Source of the DNA: Opitutaceae bacterium
Lineage (GTDB): Bacteria; Verrucomicrobiota; Verrucomicrobiia; Opitutales; Opitutaceae
Direction of reading: 5' to 3'
Length of the DNA: 64,000 bases
NCBI GenBank assembly: GCA_041395105.1
Contig: JAWLBB010000004.1
Coordinates: 1 to 64,000 of the forward strand
Notes under the pieces: model-generated
The model's input: only the letters and a program-made list of their open reading frames with translations
Databases searched by the model: none
Told to the model about the DNA's origin: nothing
Made by a program: the position numbers and the translations under genes
Shown here: piece by piece, positions 1 to 8,903 of the stretch
Layout: every line of letters begins with the position of its first letter
How positions within the stretch are numbered: the first letter of the stretch is position 1

Positions 1-8
1 GGGTAGTT

Positions 9-764
9 TCAGATTTCCGAGAGCCAGCGGCGAAGGGTGGCGGCATCTTCGACCATCTGCATCGGATCGTCCCCGGCCACGAATTCGAGGGAGGCAAAGA
101 TGGATCCCCGAACCTTGGCCTTGTTCAGGTAGGCCTTCCAGGCGGTCTCGCCTTCGGAAAGGGGCAACCGGGCGCGGGTCCGGATGTCCCAATTGAAGAC
201 GTGCAGACCGGCCAGACGTGGAAGAGCGGTCGCCATGTCGTGAAGATTGGTGACCTCGTCCTGGAAATTGCGAGGCTGCCAGAAGGTCAGGAAGTCCGGA
301 TCATTCACCGTGTCGAACAGCTCGGCGGCGGATTCGGCCGAGTCGGTCAGGGTCTGGGAATGCCATTCGCAGGCGATGCGCAATCCGGCCTGGCGGGCCA
401 GTCGGGCGATGGTTCTTCCGTCGTCGGCCACGGCTTCTCGTTCCGCCTGGTCGGAATCATCGTAGCCTTTCCGGCCAGCCCAGACTCGGACGATGCCCGT
501 CTGCAGGGCCAGAGCTGTTTCCAGGACACCCTCAATCGGACCGGACGCGGGATCGCCGAGTCGGTAGTAGGACCCGTAGGCTGAGATTTCCAGGCCGGCC
601 TCGAGGGTCCTGCGGCCGATGGCAGAGGCGATGTCCGGGCGATCGTGTGGAACGTGGATATCGCCACCCCATTCGATGCCTTCCAGGCCGGCCTTGTTGG
701 CCAGAACAATGATTTCCTGGGGGGGAAGCTGCCGAAAGGTGACGGAGAGAAGCCCGGGTTTCAT
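9..764 (-). CDS. Sugar phosphate isomerase/epimerase-like TIM-barrel protein (AP endonuclease 2 family)
   Basis: The 251-residue protein from MKPGLLSVTF has the layout of the xylose-isomerase-like TIM-barrel family: an early beta strand (LLSVTF), a GLEGIEWGGD block, a metal-ligand-type Glu in IACEWHSQ and a C-terminal SLEFVAGDD strand carrying another candidate metal-binding Glu. Such proteins isomerise or epimerise sugars or inositols, and the substrate here cannot be told. The reading frame stays open upstream to 887, but that part overlaps the preceding dehydrogenase and is not family-like, so the ATG at 764 is preferred. It starts 17 bp after the end of the 2-hydroxyacid dehydrogenase gene on the same strand, so the two are probably co-transcribed and act in one catabolic step series. 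Confidence 0.85.
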   Translation of the reverse strand: MKPGLLSVTFRQLPPQEIIVLANKAGLEGIEWGGDIHVPHDRPDIASAIGRRTLEAGLEISAYGSYYRLGDPASGPIEGVLETALALQTGIVRVWAGRKGYDDSDQAEREAVADDGRTIARLARQAGLRIACEWHSQTLTDSAESAAELFDTVNDPDFLTFWQPRNFQDEVTNLHDMATALPRLAGLHVFNWDIRTRARLPLSEGETAWKAYLNKAKVRGSIFASLEFVAGDDPMQMVEDAATLRRWLSEI

Positions 765-781
765 GGAGACAGAAGCGGAGG

Positions 782-1792
782 TCAGGCCATGATTGCGGCC
801 TGTTGCTCGGTGATCTGGTACTTGAGAGGTTCGCCTTTGAGGAAGCGCTTCAGGTCGTCGAGCATGTATTGGCCCATACGGGCGCACTCACCTGCCATTG
901 AACCGGCAATATGGGGGGTCAGGGTGACATTGGAGAGTGTCTGAAGTGAACGGTATTCTTGGTCGCTGACGATTTCGGTCACATCGAGAATTGCCCAGAG
1001 ATCGGACCGCAGTTCCAGGACCTGAATGAGTTCCGAATGCCGGACGATGGCGCTCCGTGAGGTATTGATCAGGGAGGCGTTGACCCGCATCCGGGAAACG
1101 AGGTCTCCGGAGATCATGCCACGGGTCTCGGGCAGATCCGGCGTGTGGACCGAGACCACATCGGATCGCTCAAAAACGTCCTCCAGTGAACACAGCTCAA
1201 TTCCGAGACGGCGGGCGTCGTCCGCTGAGGCGAAGGGATCGAACGCGAGGATCCTGATCTCGAACGGAGCGAGCAATTCGATGACCCTGCGGGCGACTTG
1301 CCCGAGCGAAACCAAGCCCACGGTGCTTCCGAAAGCGCCGGCCGGCTCGATGGATTTGCAGGCGTCAAAACCGTAAACCCGGTCACTGCCGGGAGTCTTG
1401 CAGCGGCGGTTGTGCTGCCATCCCGCCTTGAGGCAGAAAAGGATCTGTGAAAGGGTGTATTCGGCGACCGGGATGGCATTGGCCGAGACTGCCGAGGCGA
1501 TGGGGATGTTCCGACGCCAGAAAGCCGCAGTCACGGTATTCCGAATGGATCCGGCCCCATAAAGGAATGCCTTCAGTCGGGGCGCCGCATCGAGGAAGGC
1601 CTCGTCAAGCCTGGGTGCACCCCAACCGGAAAGGACGATATCGACGTCTTGCATCAGGAAGGGCTGCGCCCTGATCGACTCGGCGGTCTGGGAGGGTGCA
1701 ACCAGATCGAGAAGCTGTCCGATTTCCCTCTCGATCTCCCGGGGGTAGATTCTGGCAAACGAGTCAGGATCGAGAATGAAAATCCCTTTCAT
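782..1792 (-). CDS. D-isomer-specific 2-hydroxyacid dehydrogenase family protein
   Basis: A 336-residue NAD(P)-dependent oxidoreductase of the D-2-hydroxyacid dehydrogenase family. The nucleotide-binding glycine loop is GLVSLGQVARR (about residues 159-169). The catalytic triad is recognisable: Arg in LINTSRSAIV, Glu in ILDVTEI and His in TPHIAGS. The Arg loop reads SRSA instead of the common ARGxxVD, which suggests a divergent subfamily. No signal peptide is seen, so it is cytoplasmic. It is first in a two-gene unit with the sugar isomerase-like gene, and it is divergent from the PQQ-type sugar dehydrogenase. A role in reducing or oxidising a sugar-derived keto or hydroxy acid is inferred; the substrate is unknown. 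Confidence 0.87.
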   Translation of the reverse strand: MKGIFILDPDSFARIYPREIEREIGQLLDLVAPSQTAESIRAQPFLMQDVDIVLSGWGAPRLDEAFLDAAPRLKAFLYGAGSIRNTVTAAFWRRNIPIASAVSANAIPVAEYTLSQILFCLKAGWQHNRRCKTPGSDRVYGFDACKSIEPAGAFGSTVGLVSLGQVARRVIELLAPFEIRILAFDPFASADDARRLGIELCSLEDVFERSDVVSVHTPDLPETRGMISGDLVSRMRVNASLINTSRSAIVRHSELIQVLELRSDLWAILDVTEIVSDQEYRSLQTLSNVTLTPHIAGSMAGECARMGQYMLDDLKRFLKGEPLKYQITEQQAAIMA

Positions 1793-2067
1793 GTCTATTC
1801 AGGCTGGTATGGCGTGCACGGGACAATTCTCTGCTCGGGTCCCGGTTATCAACTCTGTCCACCTTTGGCCGGTGCTTCGGACATGGCAATCCACGAATGG
1901 GCTCTGCGTTCTCCCGGGAACACAACGGTTACTTCGTCTTGCATCGGAATTCTCCGATTTGCCCCGACAGGTTCGGCGTTTCTGGTGGAAACCTGCTGGG
2001 CGACAAAGCGATTGCCGGGAAATCGACGCTTGAATCCGCGCCTGTCCTCATCCTGCATGCAGGGCCT

Positions 2068-3930
2068 GTGTTACCCACCTGCGCCAATCTCGAACGTCCG
2101 GGATTTATCGGTCCCTGTTCTTTAGCTCTGATGCTGACCGGATTTTCATCGATCGCCCAGATCACCAATCCGATTCCGGAGGTTGTCCGCTGGAGCGATA
2201 TCACCATCCTGATTGAACCGTATGTGCAAATCCCGGCCAGTTCGGCTGGATTTCCCAGGACGCGGATCGTCCAGTTGAAACCGGCAGGCGACGGGTCCGG
2301 CCGTCTCTTCGTCAACGACCTCAATGGAAAGATGCATCTGGTCTCGCAAGGTTCGGCCAGTCTCTACCTGGACCTGGGGTCGGAATTCGCGAATTTTAAA
2401 AACGCTCCCGGACTCGGGACCGGCTTCACTTCCTTTGCCTTCCATCCGGATTTTGCCTCGAACGGGAGGCTCTACACCTCGCACACGGAAGCGCCGAACT
2501 CCGGACCGTCCGATTTCACGTTGCCGGATCCAAGCGACAGCGTCGCACTTCAGGGCGTGATCACCGAATGGACGGCGACGGATCCTTCGGCCGATGTCTT
2601 TGCCGGAACTTCACGGGAGGTTCTCCGGGTAGACCTTTCCGGCACCATTCACGGTATGCAGGCGATCGAGTTCAATCCCAGCGCGACGGCCGGCAGTGCG
2701 GACTACGGGATGCTCTATATATGCATCGGCGATGGGCAGTCGACCATCAGTGGCTTCCCGCAGAACACAAGTCGGCTTGATTCTCACCAGGGAACCATTT
2801 TCCGTATCGCCCCGGCCGGGACAAACAGCGGCAACGGCAGGTACGGCGTGCCGGATGACAACCCATTCGCTTCCGACGCGGATCCGGACACTTACGGTGA
2901 GATCTGGGCTTACGGCTTTCGGAACCCGCACCGGATCACCTGGGATACTGGTGGAGACCATGTCATGCTCTCGGGGGACATCGGTGAGAGGAATGTGGAG
3001 GAGGTCAACCTGATCGAGCCGGGCCGTCACTACGGTTGGAATGTCCGCGAGGGGACATTCGTGATCAATCCCGAATTCGCCAACAATCCGGGCGCGGGAA
3101 CCAACTATGATCTGTTTCCGCTGCCGGAGAATGATGCCACCCTGGGATACACCTACCCGGTTGCACAATATGACCACGACGAGGGAGCGGCGATTGCCGG
3201 CGGATATGTCTACCGGGGCAGCCTCGCCCCGCATCTTGTCGGCAAATACATTTTCGGGGATATCACCGACGGTATCCTCTATTTTGTCGAGGTCGACGCC
3301 TTGTCCCTGGGATCCCAGGCCCCCATCAGGAAACTCAGGATCAAGCTCGACGGAGTCCCGGCCTCGATGATGTCGATTATCGGTCGGAGCCGGACCGACA
3401 TCCGCTTCGGCTACGACGAGGACAACGAAATCTACATCACCGAAAAGCAGAACGGCATGGTCTACCGGGTCGTCGGTTCGGAACAGCCGCCGCCGCCGAG
3501 CACTTCCGACGCCGAGTTCGACAATATCTCGACCCGCGGCGTAGTCGGAAACGGTCCGGATCGCCTGATCGCCGGCTTTGTCGTCCGGGGCGTCCCGGGC
3601 GCCACGACCGGAACGGTCCTTGTCCGGGCCATCGGCCCCGGTCTGATGAGTGTCGGAGTGACTTCCGGATACCTTGAAGACCCGGTTTTGGAAATCTATT
3701 CCGCGGACGACCCTACGACTCCTGTTTACAGCAATGACGACTGGGGCGACAGTGAAGACGCCGCCGACATCAAATCGGTATCCGAGACGATCGGCGCCTT
3801 TGCCCTGGCCGATGACTCGACGGATGCCGTCCTCATGCTTTCGCTCCCATCGGGTGTCTACACGGCGAAGGTTGGCGGAAAGGACAACGGGACGGGAATT
3901 GCAATTGTCGAAGTCTATGCTGTCGATTGA
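2068..3930 (+). CDS. Secreted PQQ-dependent sugar dehydrogenase (glucose/sorbosone dehydrogenase family) with C-terminal GPGL-type domain
   Basis: The central part is a six-bladed soluble glucose/sorbosone dehydrogenase-type propeller: an early GDGSGRLFVND strand, FAFHPDFASNGRLYTSH with the catalytic-type His, GFRNPHRITWD, and YGWNVREG. Such enzymes oxidise sugars in the periplasm with PQQ. After a proline linker (EQPPPPSTSD) comes a ~135-residue C-terminal domain (nt ~3523-3927) with LIAGFVVRG, RAIGPGL and a final EVYAVD, which recurs twice in the giant protein at 52053-60401. The start is uncertain. GTG at 2068 gives an N-terminus with a hydrophobic run ending in SSIAQ and has AGGG at 2061-2064; ATG at 2131 is the alternative. 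The frame is open to 1897 without family similarity. Confidence 0.82.
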   Translation: MLPTCANLERPGFIGPCSLALMLTGFSSIAQITNPIPEVVRWSDITILIEPYVQIPASSAGFPRTRIVQLKPAGDGSGRLFVNDLNGKMHLVSQGSASLYLDLGSEFANFKNAPGLGTGFTSFAFHPDFASNGRLYTSHTEAPNSGPSDFTLPDPSDSVALQGVITEWTATDPSADVFAGTSREVLRVDLSGTIHGMQAIEFNPSATAGSADYGMLYICIGDGQSTISGFPQNTSRLDSHQGTIFRIAPAGTNSGNGRYGVPDDNPFASDADPDTYGEIWAYGFRNPHRITWDTGGDHVMLSGDIGERNVEEVNLIEPGRHYGWNVREGTFVINPEFANNPGAGTNYDLFPLPENDATLGYTYPVAQYDHDEGAAIAGGYVYRGSLAPHLVGKYIFGDITDGILYFVEVDALSLGSQAPIRKLRIKLDGVPASMMSIIGRSRTDIRFGYDEDNEIYITEKQNGMVYRVVGSEQPPPPSTSDAEFDNISTRGVVGNGPDRLIAGFVVRGVPGATTGTVLVRAIGPGLMSVGVTSGYLEDPVLEIYSADDPTTPVYSNDDWGDSEDAADIKSVSETIGAFALADDSTDAVLMLSLPSGVYTAKVGGKDNGTGIAIVEVYAVD

Positions 3931-3997
3931 TGCGGCCGGCGGCTCGAGGAGGACGCCGGAAATCCGTCGACGGCAGCGTTTCAATCCTCGGACGGTC

Positions 3998-4171
3998 TCA
4001 GAACGAAATCGGGTGCGTCTCTCCAACGGAGAAGGTCAGTTCGCGGCGTCCTCCATTGTTCAGCGCCACGCACGGGCGACCGAGAAGTGACCGGATGGAC
4101 GCGGATCTCGGACGCCCGTCTTTCCAGATGAGGTCCACTTCGAATCCGCCGCGCGGCTCTAGAAAAGCATC
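3998..4171 (-). pseudogene. C-terminal remnant of a GH95 family glycosidase (alpha-L-fucosidase-like)
   Basis: The minus strand encodes PRGGFEVDLIWKDGRP, then SIRSLLGRPC, and stops at 3998. This matches the characteristic end of GH95 alpha-L-fucosidases (RGGFEVDxxWKDGK...ATIxSxLGxPCxVR). Only about 55 residues survive. Upstream in the same frame the sequence (LRPPYINHAFIRLI) no longer resembles GH95, so the rest of a roughly 750-residue enzyme is missing. It fills part of the 447-bp gap between the sugar dehydrogenase and the membrane TPR gene and points to deletion of a fucosidase gene from this island. The remainder of the gap shows nothing else recognisable. Confidence 0.6.
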
Positions 4172-4377
4172 GTATTGGTGAATGAGGCGGATGAAGGCAT
4201 GATTGATATAAGGTGGCCGCAGATTGCCGCGAGTGCGGCGGCAGTGCGTCTCATGGCAACGGATCGGGCAGGATGGGGTGTTTCGTTTTCAATCGGTGCC
4301 CGCGCTTTGATCCGAGTATGAAAGGGGTGAGCCGGTCAATGGCGTTGAGACGGCCCCCGGGAGGGTGTCTTGGTCGT

Positions 4378-6669
4378 TCACTGCGGCCGCGTCATCTGAT
4401 CCAGTCTTCGCAGGTTTTCCCGGGCGGCTTCGTAATCGGGATCAAGCTCCACCGCCTTTTCCCACTGGGCGCGGGCATCCCTGAGCCGACCGACCTGGAC
4501 GTAAAGGATGGCGAGACCGTTGCGCGCCTCGAGGTTGACCGGATCGAGGGCGAGGCCCGCCTCGGCGTGTCGGATGGCGTCGTCCTGGCGACCAGGCAGG
4601 GTGGCGAGGCGCATCGCGAGACTGAAGTGAACCCGGGCCAGGTCGGGTTTGATCCGGAGTGCCTCCTCATAGTGGGTGAGAGCTTCGGGAAGACGACCGG
4701 GCTGAGTCGCCAGGGCATCAGCCAGATTGGCGTGGGCCTCGGCATAATCCGGGCGGATTCGAATGGCTGATTCGAATTGGGTGATGGCCTCGGACATCCG
4801 GCCCCGGGTCAGGGCAAGCGCCGTGCCGAGGTTGTAGTGGACCACGGCAGCTTCCGGGTCGAGTCGCAGCGCCGCCTCGTAATGGGCAATCGCATCGTCC
4901 AGCCGGCCGGGAGCCAGAACCAGCGCGTTGGCCATGGCGAACTGGGCCTCGGCGGAATCGGGATCCAAGCGCACGGCTTCCTCAAAATGAAAGAAAGCTT
5001 CCGACTGGCGATCGGGGATCTGGGAAAGGGCTTTGGCCAGCAGAAGGTGGGCCGGGGCGAGCTTGGGCTTGGCGGCGAGCGCCACTTCCAGATGGGCAAT
5101 CGTCTCATTCAGGCGATCCGGGTCTTTCTCAAGTTCGAAAGCGAGGGCGTAATGGGACTCTGCAAAGTGGGGGCGCAGCTCGATTGCCCGTCTGTAGAGT
5201 CCGATGGCTTCGGCCCGGCGGTCCGGAGAGCGGGCCAGCAGAAGCGCCAGGCCGTGCAACGAATCGGGAGAATCCGGATTCAGCTGCAGAGAGATCTCAT
5301 ACTCCTGAATCGCCTCGGAACCGCGGTCGGGATCCTTTGAGAGCGCCCAGGCCAGAACCCGATGAGACATCCAATTGTCCGGAACTTCGGCAATCGAGGC
5401 TCGGCAGAGGGTTTCGTTGTTCTGATAGCGCCGGCTCAGGTCGTGCGAAAGGCCGGCGAAAACGAGGATGAGACATCCGACGATCGACCATCCGAACCGG
5501 TTGACGACCCTGGGTCTTCCGTTGAGCAGGATGGTCGTGCCGATGGCCGTCCCGGTAACGAAGCATGCCGTGGCGATGTATTGGAAATGATCGGCCACGT
5601 AGGAGAAAATGAACGGGAATATATTGAAAAACCCGAGAACCGGAAAAAGGGAGCCGACGAAGAGCAACCAGGTTGCCAGTGGACCCCGCGTTCGTTTTCG
5701 GATCAGCCAGAGTGCCACGGTCAGGACGATGCAGGCGGCCAGGTAGCCCGTCCATCCGGGCGCTTCGGCCGGCACATCCCAAAGAGAGTAGAAGAAGGCG
5801 TGATTGACCGGCCAGAACTGGGACGACAGGTAGAACCAGACGATCCGACCGGCCAGAAGCGTGCGCTCGACCAGGGTCAGCGCGAATTCTTCCCCGTCGG
5901 CCCCGATCATGTTCTTCTCCACCCAGGCGGTGGTCAGGCCGGCCGTCACCGAGAGAAGGAACCACGGAGCCAGCGGCAGGATGTCCTTCCGCCAGGACAA
6001 AGAGCCGTTTCTCCACCAAAGCACGACGAGCAGGGATGGAGGAAGAACAACCGTGGCGGTCTTGCTGCCCAGTGCCATCATGAAGAAGAAGGTGGCAAGC
6101 ACCCACGAAGAGAGCCGGCGTGTTTCAATATAGGCGAGCCAGGTGAAGGCGGCGGCCAGGAGGAGGAGGAGGGAAAGCGTGTTCTTCTGCTCACTGATCC
6201 ACGCCACTGATTCGACACATTTGGGATGTGAGACGAAAAGGAGGGCCGCCACCCACTCGGCACCCGCCGGCAATGATGCCCGGGCGTCGCCGGGCGGCCG
6301 GGCATCCCTCGATTCGGTTGGTGTCGTCCGAAGCCGGCGCAGGAAAAAGGCAAGGAGGCAGGCCGAGGCCGCGTGCTGGAGAACGTTGGCGAGATGGTAA
6401 CCCAGCGTCGAGTCCCCCCACAGGCGGTGTTCAAACCAGAATACGCTGTGCAGCACCGGGTAATACTGCTGAGTGGCGAAGGGGTGGGTCCAGATGCGGA
6501 TGAGGCCGCCCCAGGATTGCTGGTCAGGGCGGGTGACGTGGGCGGGATCGTCCCAGAGAAGCTCGCCGTTGAGCGCCGGCCAATAACAGAACAGGGCCAG
6601 GATGAAGATCAACGCGACGTATCCCCACGGGTCGAGTCGCTGGATGAATCCCCTGGAACCTGGCTGCAT
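4378..6669 (-). CDS. Polytopic membrane protein with C-terminal TPR array (TMTC/GT-C-like)
   Basis: 763 residues. The first ~420 are membrane-embedded with about ten hydrophobic helices, and the first external loop carries GELLWDDPAHV, the acidic pair typical of GT-C/TMTC-like membrane glycosyltransferase architectures. From about residue 430 to the end there are roughly nine canonical 34-residue TPRs (for example AEAHANLADALATQPGRLPE), many spaced by a PGR/PDR turn. Family knowledge suggests a membrane protein that glycosylates or organises exported proteins; the activity here is unproven. It lies 62 bp downstream of the GH67 gene on the same strand and could be the last gene of that unit, although its role in xylan use is unclear. 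Confidence 0.8.
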   Translation of the reverse strand: MQPGSRGFIQRLDPWGYVALIFILALFCYWPALNGELLWDDPAHVTRPDQQSWGGLIRIWTHPFATQQYYPVLHSVFWFEHRLWGDSTLGYHLANVLQHAASACLLAFFLRRLRTTPTESRDARPPGDARASLPAGAEWVAALLFVSHPKCVESVAWISEQKNTLSLLLLLAAAFTWLAYIETRRLSSWVLATFFFMMALGSKTATVVLPPSLLVVLWWRNGSLSWRKDILPLAPWFLLSVTAGLTTAWVEKNMIGADGEEFALTLVERTLLAGRIVWFYLSSQFWPVNHAFFYSLWDVPAEAPGWTGYLAACIVLTVALWLIRKRTRGPLATWLLFVGSLFPVLGFFNIFPFIFSYVADHFQYIATACFVTGTAIGTTILLNGRPRVVNRFGWSIVGCLILVFAGLSHDLSRRYQNNETLCRASIAEVPDNWMSHRVLAWALSKDPDRGSEAIQEYEISLQLNPDSPDSLHGLALLLARSPDRRAEAIGLYRRAIELRPHFAESHYALAFELEKDPDRLNETIAHLEVALAAKPKLAPAHLLLAKALSQIPDRQSEAFFHFEEAVRLDPDSAEAQFAMANALVLAPGRLDDAIAHYEAALRLDPEAAVVHYNLGTALALTRGRMSEAITQFESAIRIRPDYAEAHANLADALATQPGRLPEALTHYEEALRIKPDLARVHFSLAMRLATLPGRQDDAIRHAEAGLALDPVNLEARNGLAILYVQVGRLRDARAQWEKAVELDPDYEAARENLRRLDQMTRPQ

Positions 6670-6731
6670 CGGGTCACTCTATGGCTTCCCCGGTTTCCGG
6701 ATCAACTCCGGTCTGTCGTCCCCATCTCCTT

Positions 6732-8903
6732 TTATTGGTCCCCCGGATGCCCCGGCACGTAGCGCAGTCTGGCCGAGCGGTAGAACTCCAGGTCGTGTTC
6801 GGGGGGCTCGACCCCGGCGGGGAGCGGGCGCCGGGAGAACTGCTGAAAATAGAGCAGGCAGGCATCCCGCCATTCGCGGGCGTCCGACTCCTGGCGTATC
6901 AGCCTTTCGGAGACGTCGGTATGGCGCCGATCGTCGATCCGGCCCTTCAGCTGGTTCCAGGAGGCCTGCATGGCCCTGACCTCGTCGACTCCCTGCTGGT
7001 AGCGCAGACAGAGTTCATCCCAGAGAGTGCGGCCGGACTTCATCGGATGATCCCAGGGGACGTGATGGAACCAGAGGAGGAGGTTTTCCGGGCACCTTGC
7101 CTGGTCGCCCCAGAGCTTCTGAAGCTCGGGCGCGTAGTCCTCGAGGGCGTTGGAGCCGGTCACCGTCCGGTCGGCACCGAGACCGATTTCATCGGCCTGG
7201 TGGTAGTAGGGAGCGGACCAGTCGGCGCGTTCATGGGTGACCCACGGGCCGGGCCCGTAATGGTGACCCTCCGCCATGATGTGGTGCAGGCCCAGGGGCA
7301 TCGAGAAATTGACCACCGTTTCCCGTGATCCCATGAGCAGGTCCACCATCGGTCGGACGACGGCTTCGTCGTTGGAGAAGGTCATCCGGGTCCACTCCTC
7401 CGCAATCGCCTCAGCGGTAAGGGTGTGGTCCCAGGCGAGGCGGCCGAAGGCATACCAGTTGGCCTGGGCCAGCGGATGTCCGGTCCAGTTGCGATCGGTC
7501 CCGGTATTGGCCACTCCGGCCATGGCGCTCAGGGGCCGCTTGCGCAGCGAGCCGTCAGCCACCCGGGCAACGGTTGAGCCGGGACCGGCGGCAAAGGTGT
7601 CCGCTTCGAGGACTTCCTTCCACATGGGGCCCAGGTAGGCCAGATGGACCGAGCCGCCGAGGTATTCCTGGGTGATCTGGAATTCCGGAGCAAGATTGGT
7701 GTCCTTCAGGCTTCCGAAGAGCGGATGAAACGGCTCGCGGGGCATGAAATCGAGCGGACCATTCTTGATCTGAACGACGACGTTCGCGTGGAACTTGCCG
7801 TCGAGAGGATCGAACTCGCTTGAAGCCTGTTTGACCCGGTCTTCCTTGTTGTCCGCCTGGTAAACAAATGCCCTCCAGATCACAATACCTTCGTGCGGCG
7901 CCAGGGCTTCCGCCAGCATATTGGCCCCGTCGGCCTGGGTCCGCCCGTATTCCTGTGGTCCGGGTTGCCCTTCGGAGTTGGCCTTGACGAGAAATCCGCC
8001 GAAATCCGGTACGTGGGCATAGATTGCGTTGATCTTGGACTGCCACCAGGCCCGGACATCCGGGTCGAACGGATCGGCGGTTGGGAGGCCGCCGATCTGG
8101 ATCGGAGCGCTGAATCGCGCGGTCAGGTAAACGCGGATGCCGTAGGGGCGGAACTCGTCGGCCAACGCGGCGACTCTTTCCATATACTGCGGAGTCAGGA
8201 TAAGGGCGTCGGCGTTGACGTTGGTCAGGACGGTTCCGTTGAGCCCGATTGAGGCGCAGGCCCGGGCGTAGTCCCGGTAACGGGCACTGCGGATACCCGG
8301 CAGGTGGAACCACTCCCAGAGTGATGAACCCGCATAACCACGCTCGACGAAGCGGTTGAGATTGTCCCAGTGATTGAGCAGGCGGCGCTGGATCCGGGGT
8401 ACGCTCGTGACGGTTTCATCAGGATTCCGGCCGGTCTGGATGCGCCTGAGGAGGGCGAACGCGCCGTAGAGCACTCCGGTCCCGCTATTGGCGGCGATGC
8501 GGATACCCTCATCGAGGTCCGGTGAAATGGTAAAACCGTCGCTGCCGAGACTCTCGTTCGTTTCGGAGCGGACAAGCAGAATCCGGGGTTCAAGATCAAG
8601 GATGCCCTTGAGACCGTCCGCCAGTTCCTGCCGGGCCGCCGCGAGGGTGGGAGAATCGGCTCCGGTCGGAGTGGCCAGGGTGACGGTGCGGAGCCGGGAG
8701 GAGTACAGAGACCGGGAGGCGTCATCCGCCAGAGGGCGATAACGCATCCAGAGCTCGTAGCCGTCCTCCGGGCCGGCGGCACACGCGTTCACAACGGACA
8801 CGGTCAGCAAGGCCAGCAGGGAGACGACGCGCCCGGATTCCCGGAAAGGCAACCGGCCGGCCCGACGGATGATTCGGTCGGAATCATTGCGTATCCGGTC
8901 CAT
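6732..8903 (-). CDS. aguA: GH67 alpha-glucuronidase, exported
   Basis: A 723-residue protein with full-length GH67 architecture: N-terminal alpha/beta domain, TIM-barrel and helical C-terminal domain. It releases 4-O-methyl-glucuronic acid from the non-reducing end of glucurono-xylooligosaccharides. The catalytic residues are present: Glu311 in VKANSEGQPGPQ, and the Asp385/Glu413 pair in NGPLDFMPRE and FQITQEYLGG. An N-terminal hydrophobic stretch (VVSLLALLTVSVVNACAAG) looks like a signal peptide, and Cys41 is a weak lipobox candidate, so a periplasmic location is inferred. The start overlaps the end of the GH8 gene by 20 bp, showing tight operon coupling. The cytosolic GH8 and GH52 partners suggest staged degradation. 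Confidence 0.93.
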   Translation of the reverse strand: MDRIRNDSDRIIRRAGRLPFRESGRVVSLLALLTVSVVNACAAGPEDGYELWMRYRPLADDASRSLYSSRLRTVTLATPTGADSPTLAAARQELADGLKGILDLEPRILLVRSETNESLGSDGFTISPDLDEGIRIAANSGTGVLYGAFALLRRIQTGRNPDETVTSVPRIQRRLLNHWDNLNRFVERGYAGSSLWEWFHLPGIRSARYRDYARACASIGLNGTVLTNVNADALILTPQYMERVAALADEFRPYGIRVYLTARFSAPIQIGGLPTADPFDPDVRAWWQSKINAIYAHVPDFGGFLVKANSEGQPGPQEYGRTQADGANMLAEALAPHEGIVIWRAFVYQADNKEDRVKQASSEFDPLDGKFHANVVVQIKNGPLDFMPREPFHPLFGSLKDTNLAPEFQITQEYLGGSVHLAYLGPMWKEVLEADTFAAGPGSTVARVADGSLRKRPLSAMAGVANTGTDRNWTGHPLAQANWYAFGRLAWDHTLTAEAIAEEWTRMTFSNDEAVVRPMVDLLMGSRETVVNFSMPLGLHHIMAEGHHYGPGPWVTHERADWSAPYYHQADEIGLGADRTVTGSNALEDYAPELQKLWGDQARCPENLLLWFHHVPWDHPMKSGRTLWDELCLRYQQGVDEVRAMQASWNQLKGRIDDRRHTDVSERLIRQESDAREWRDACLLYFQQFSRRPLPAGVEPPEHDLEFYRSARLRYVPGHPGDQ

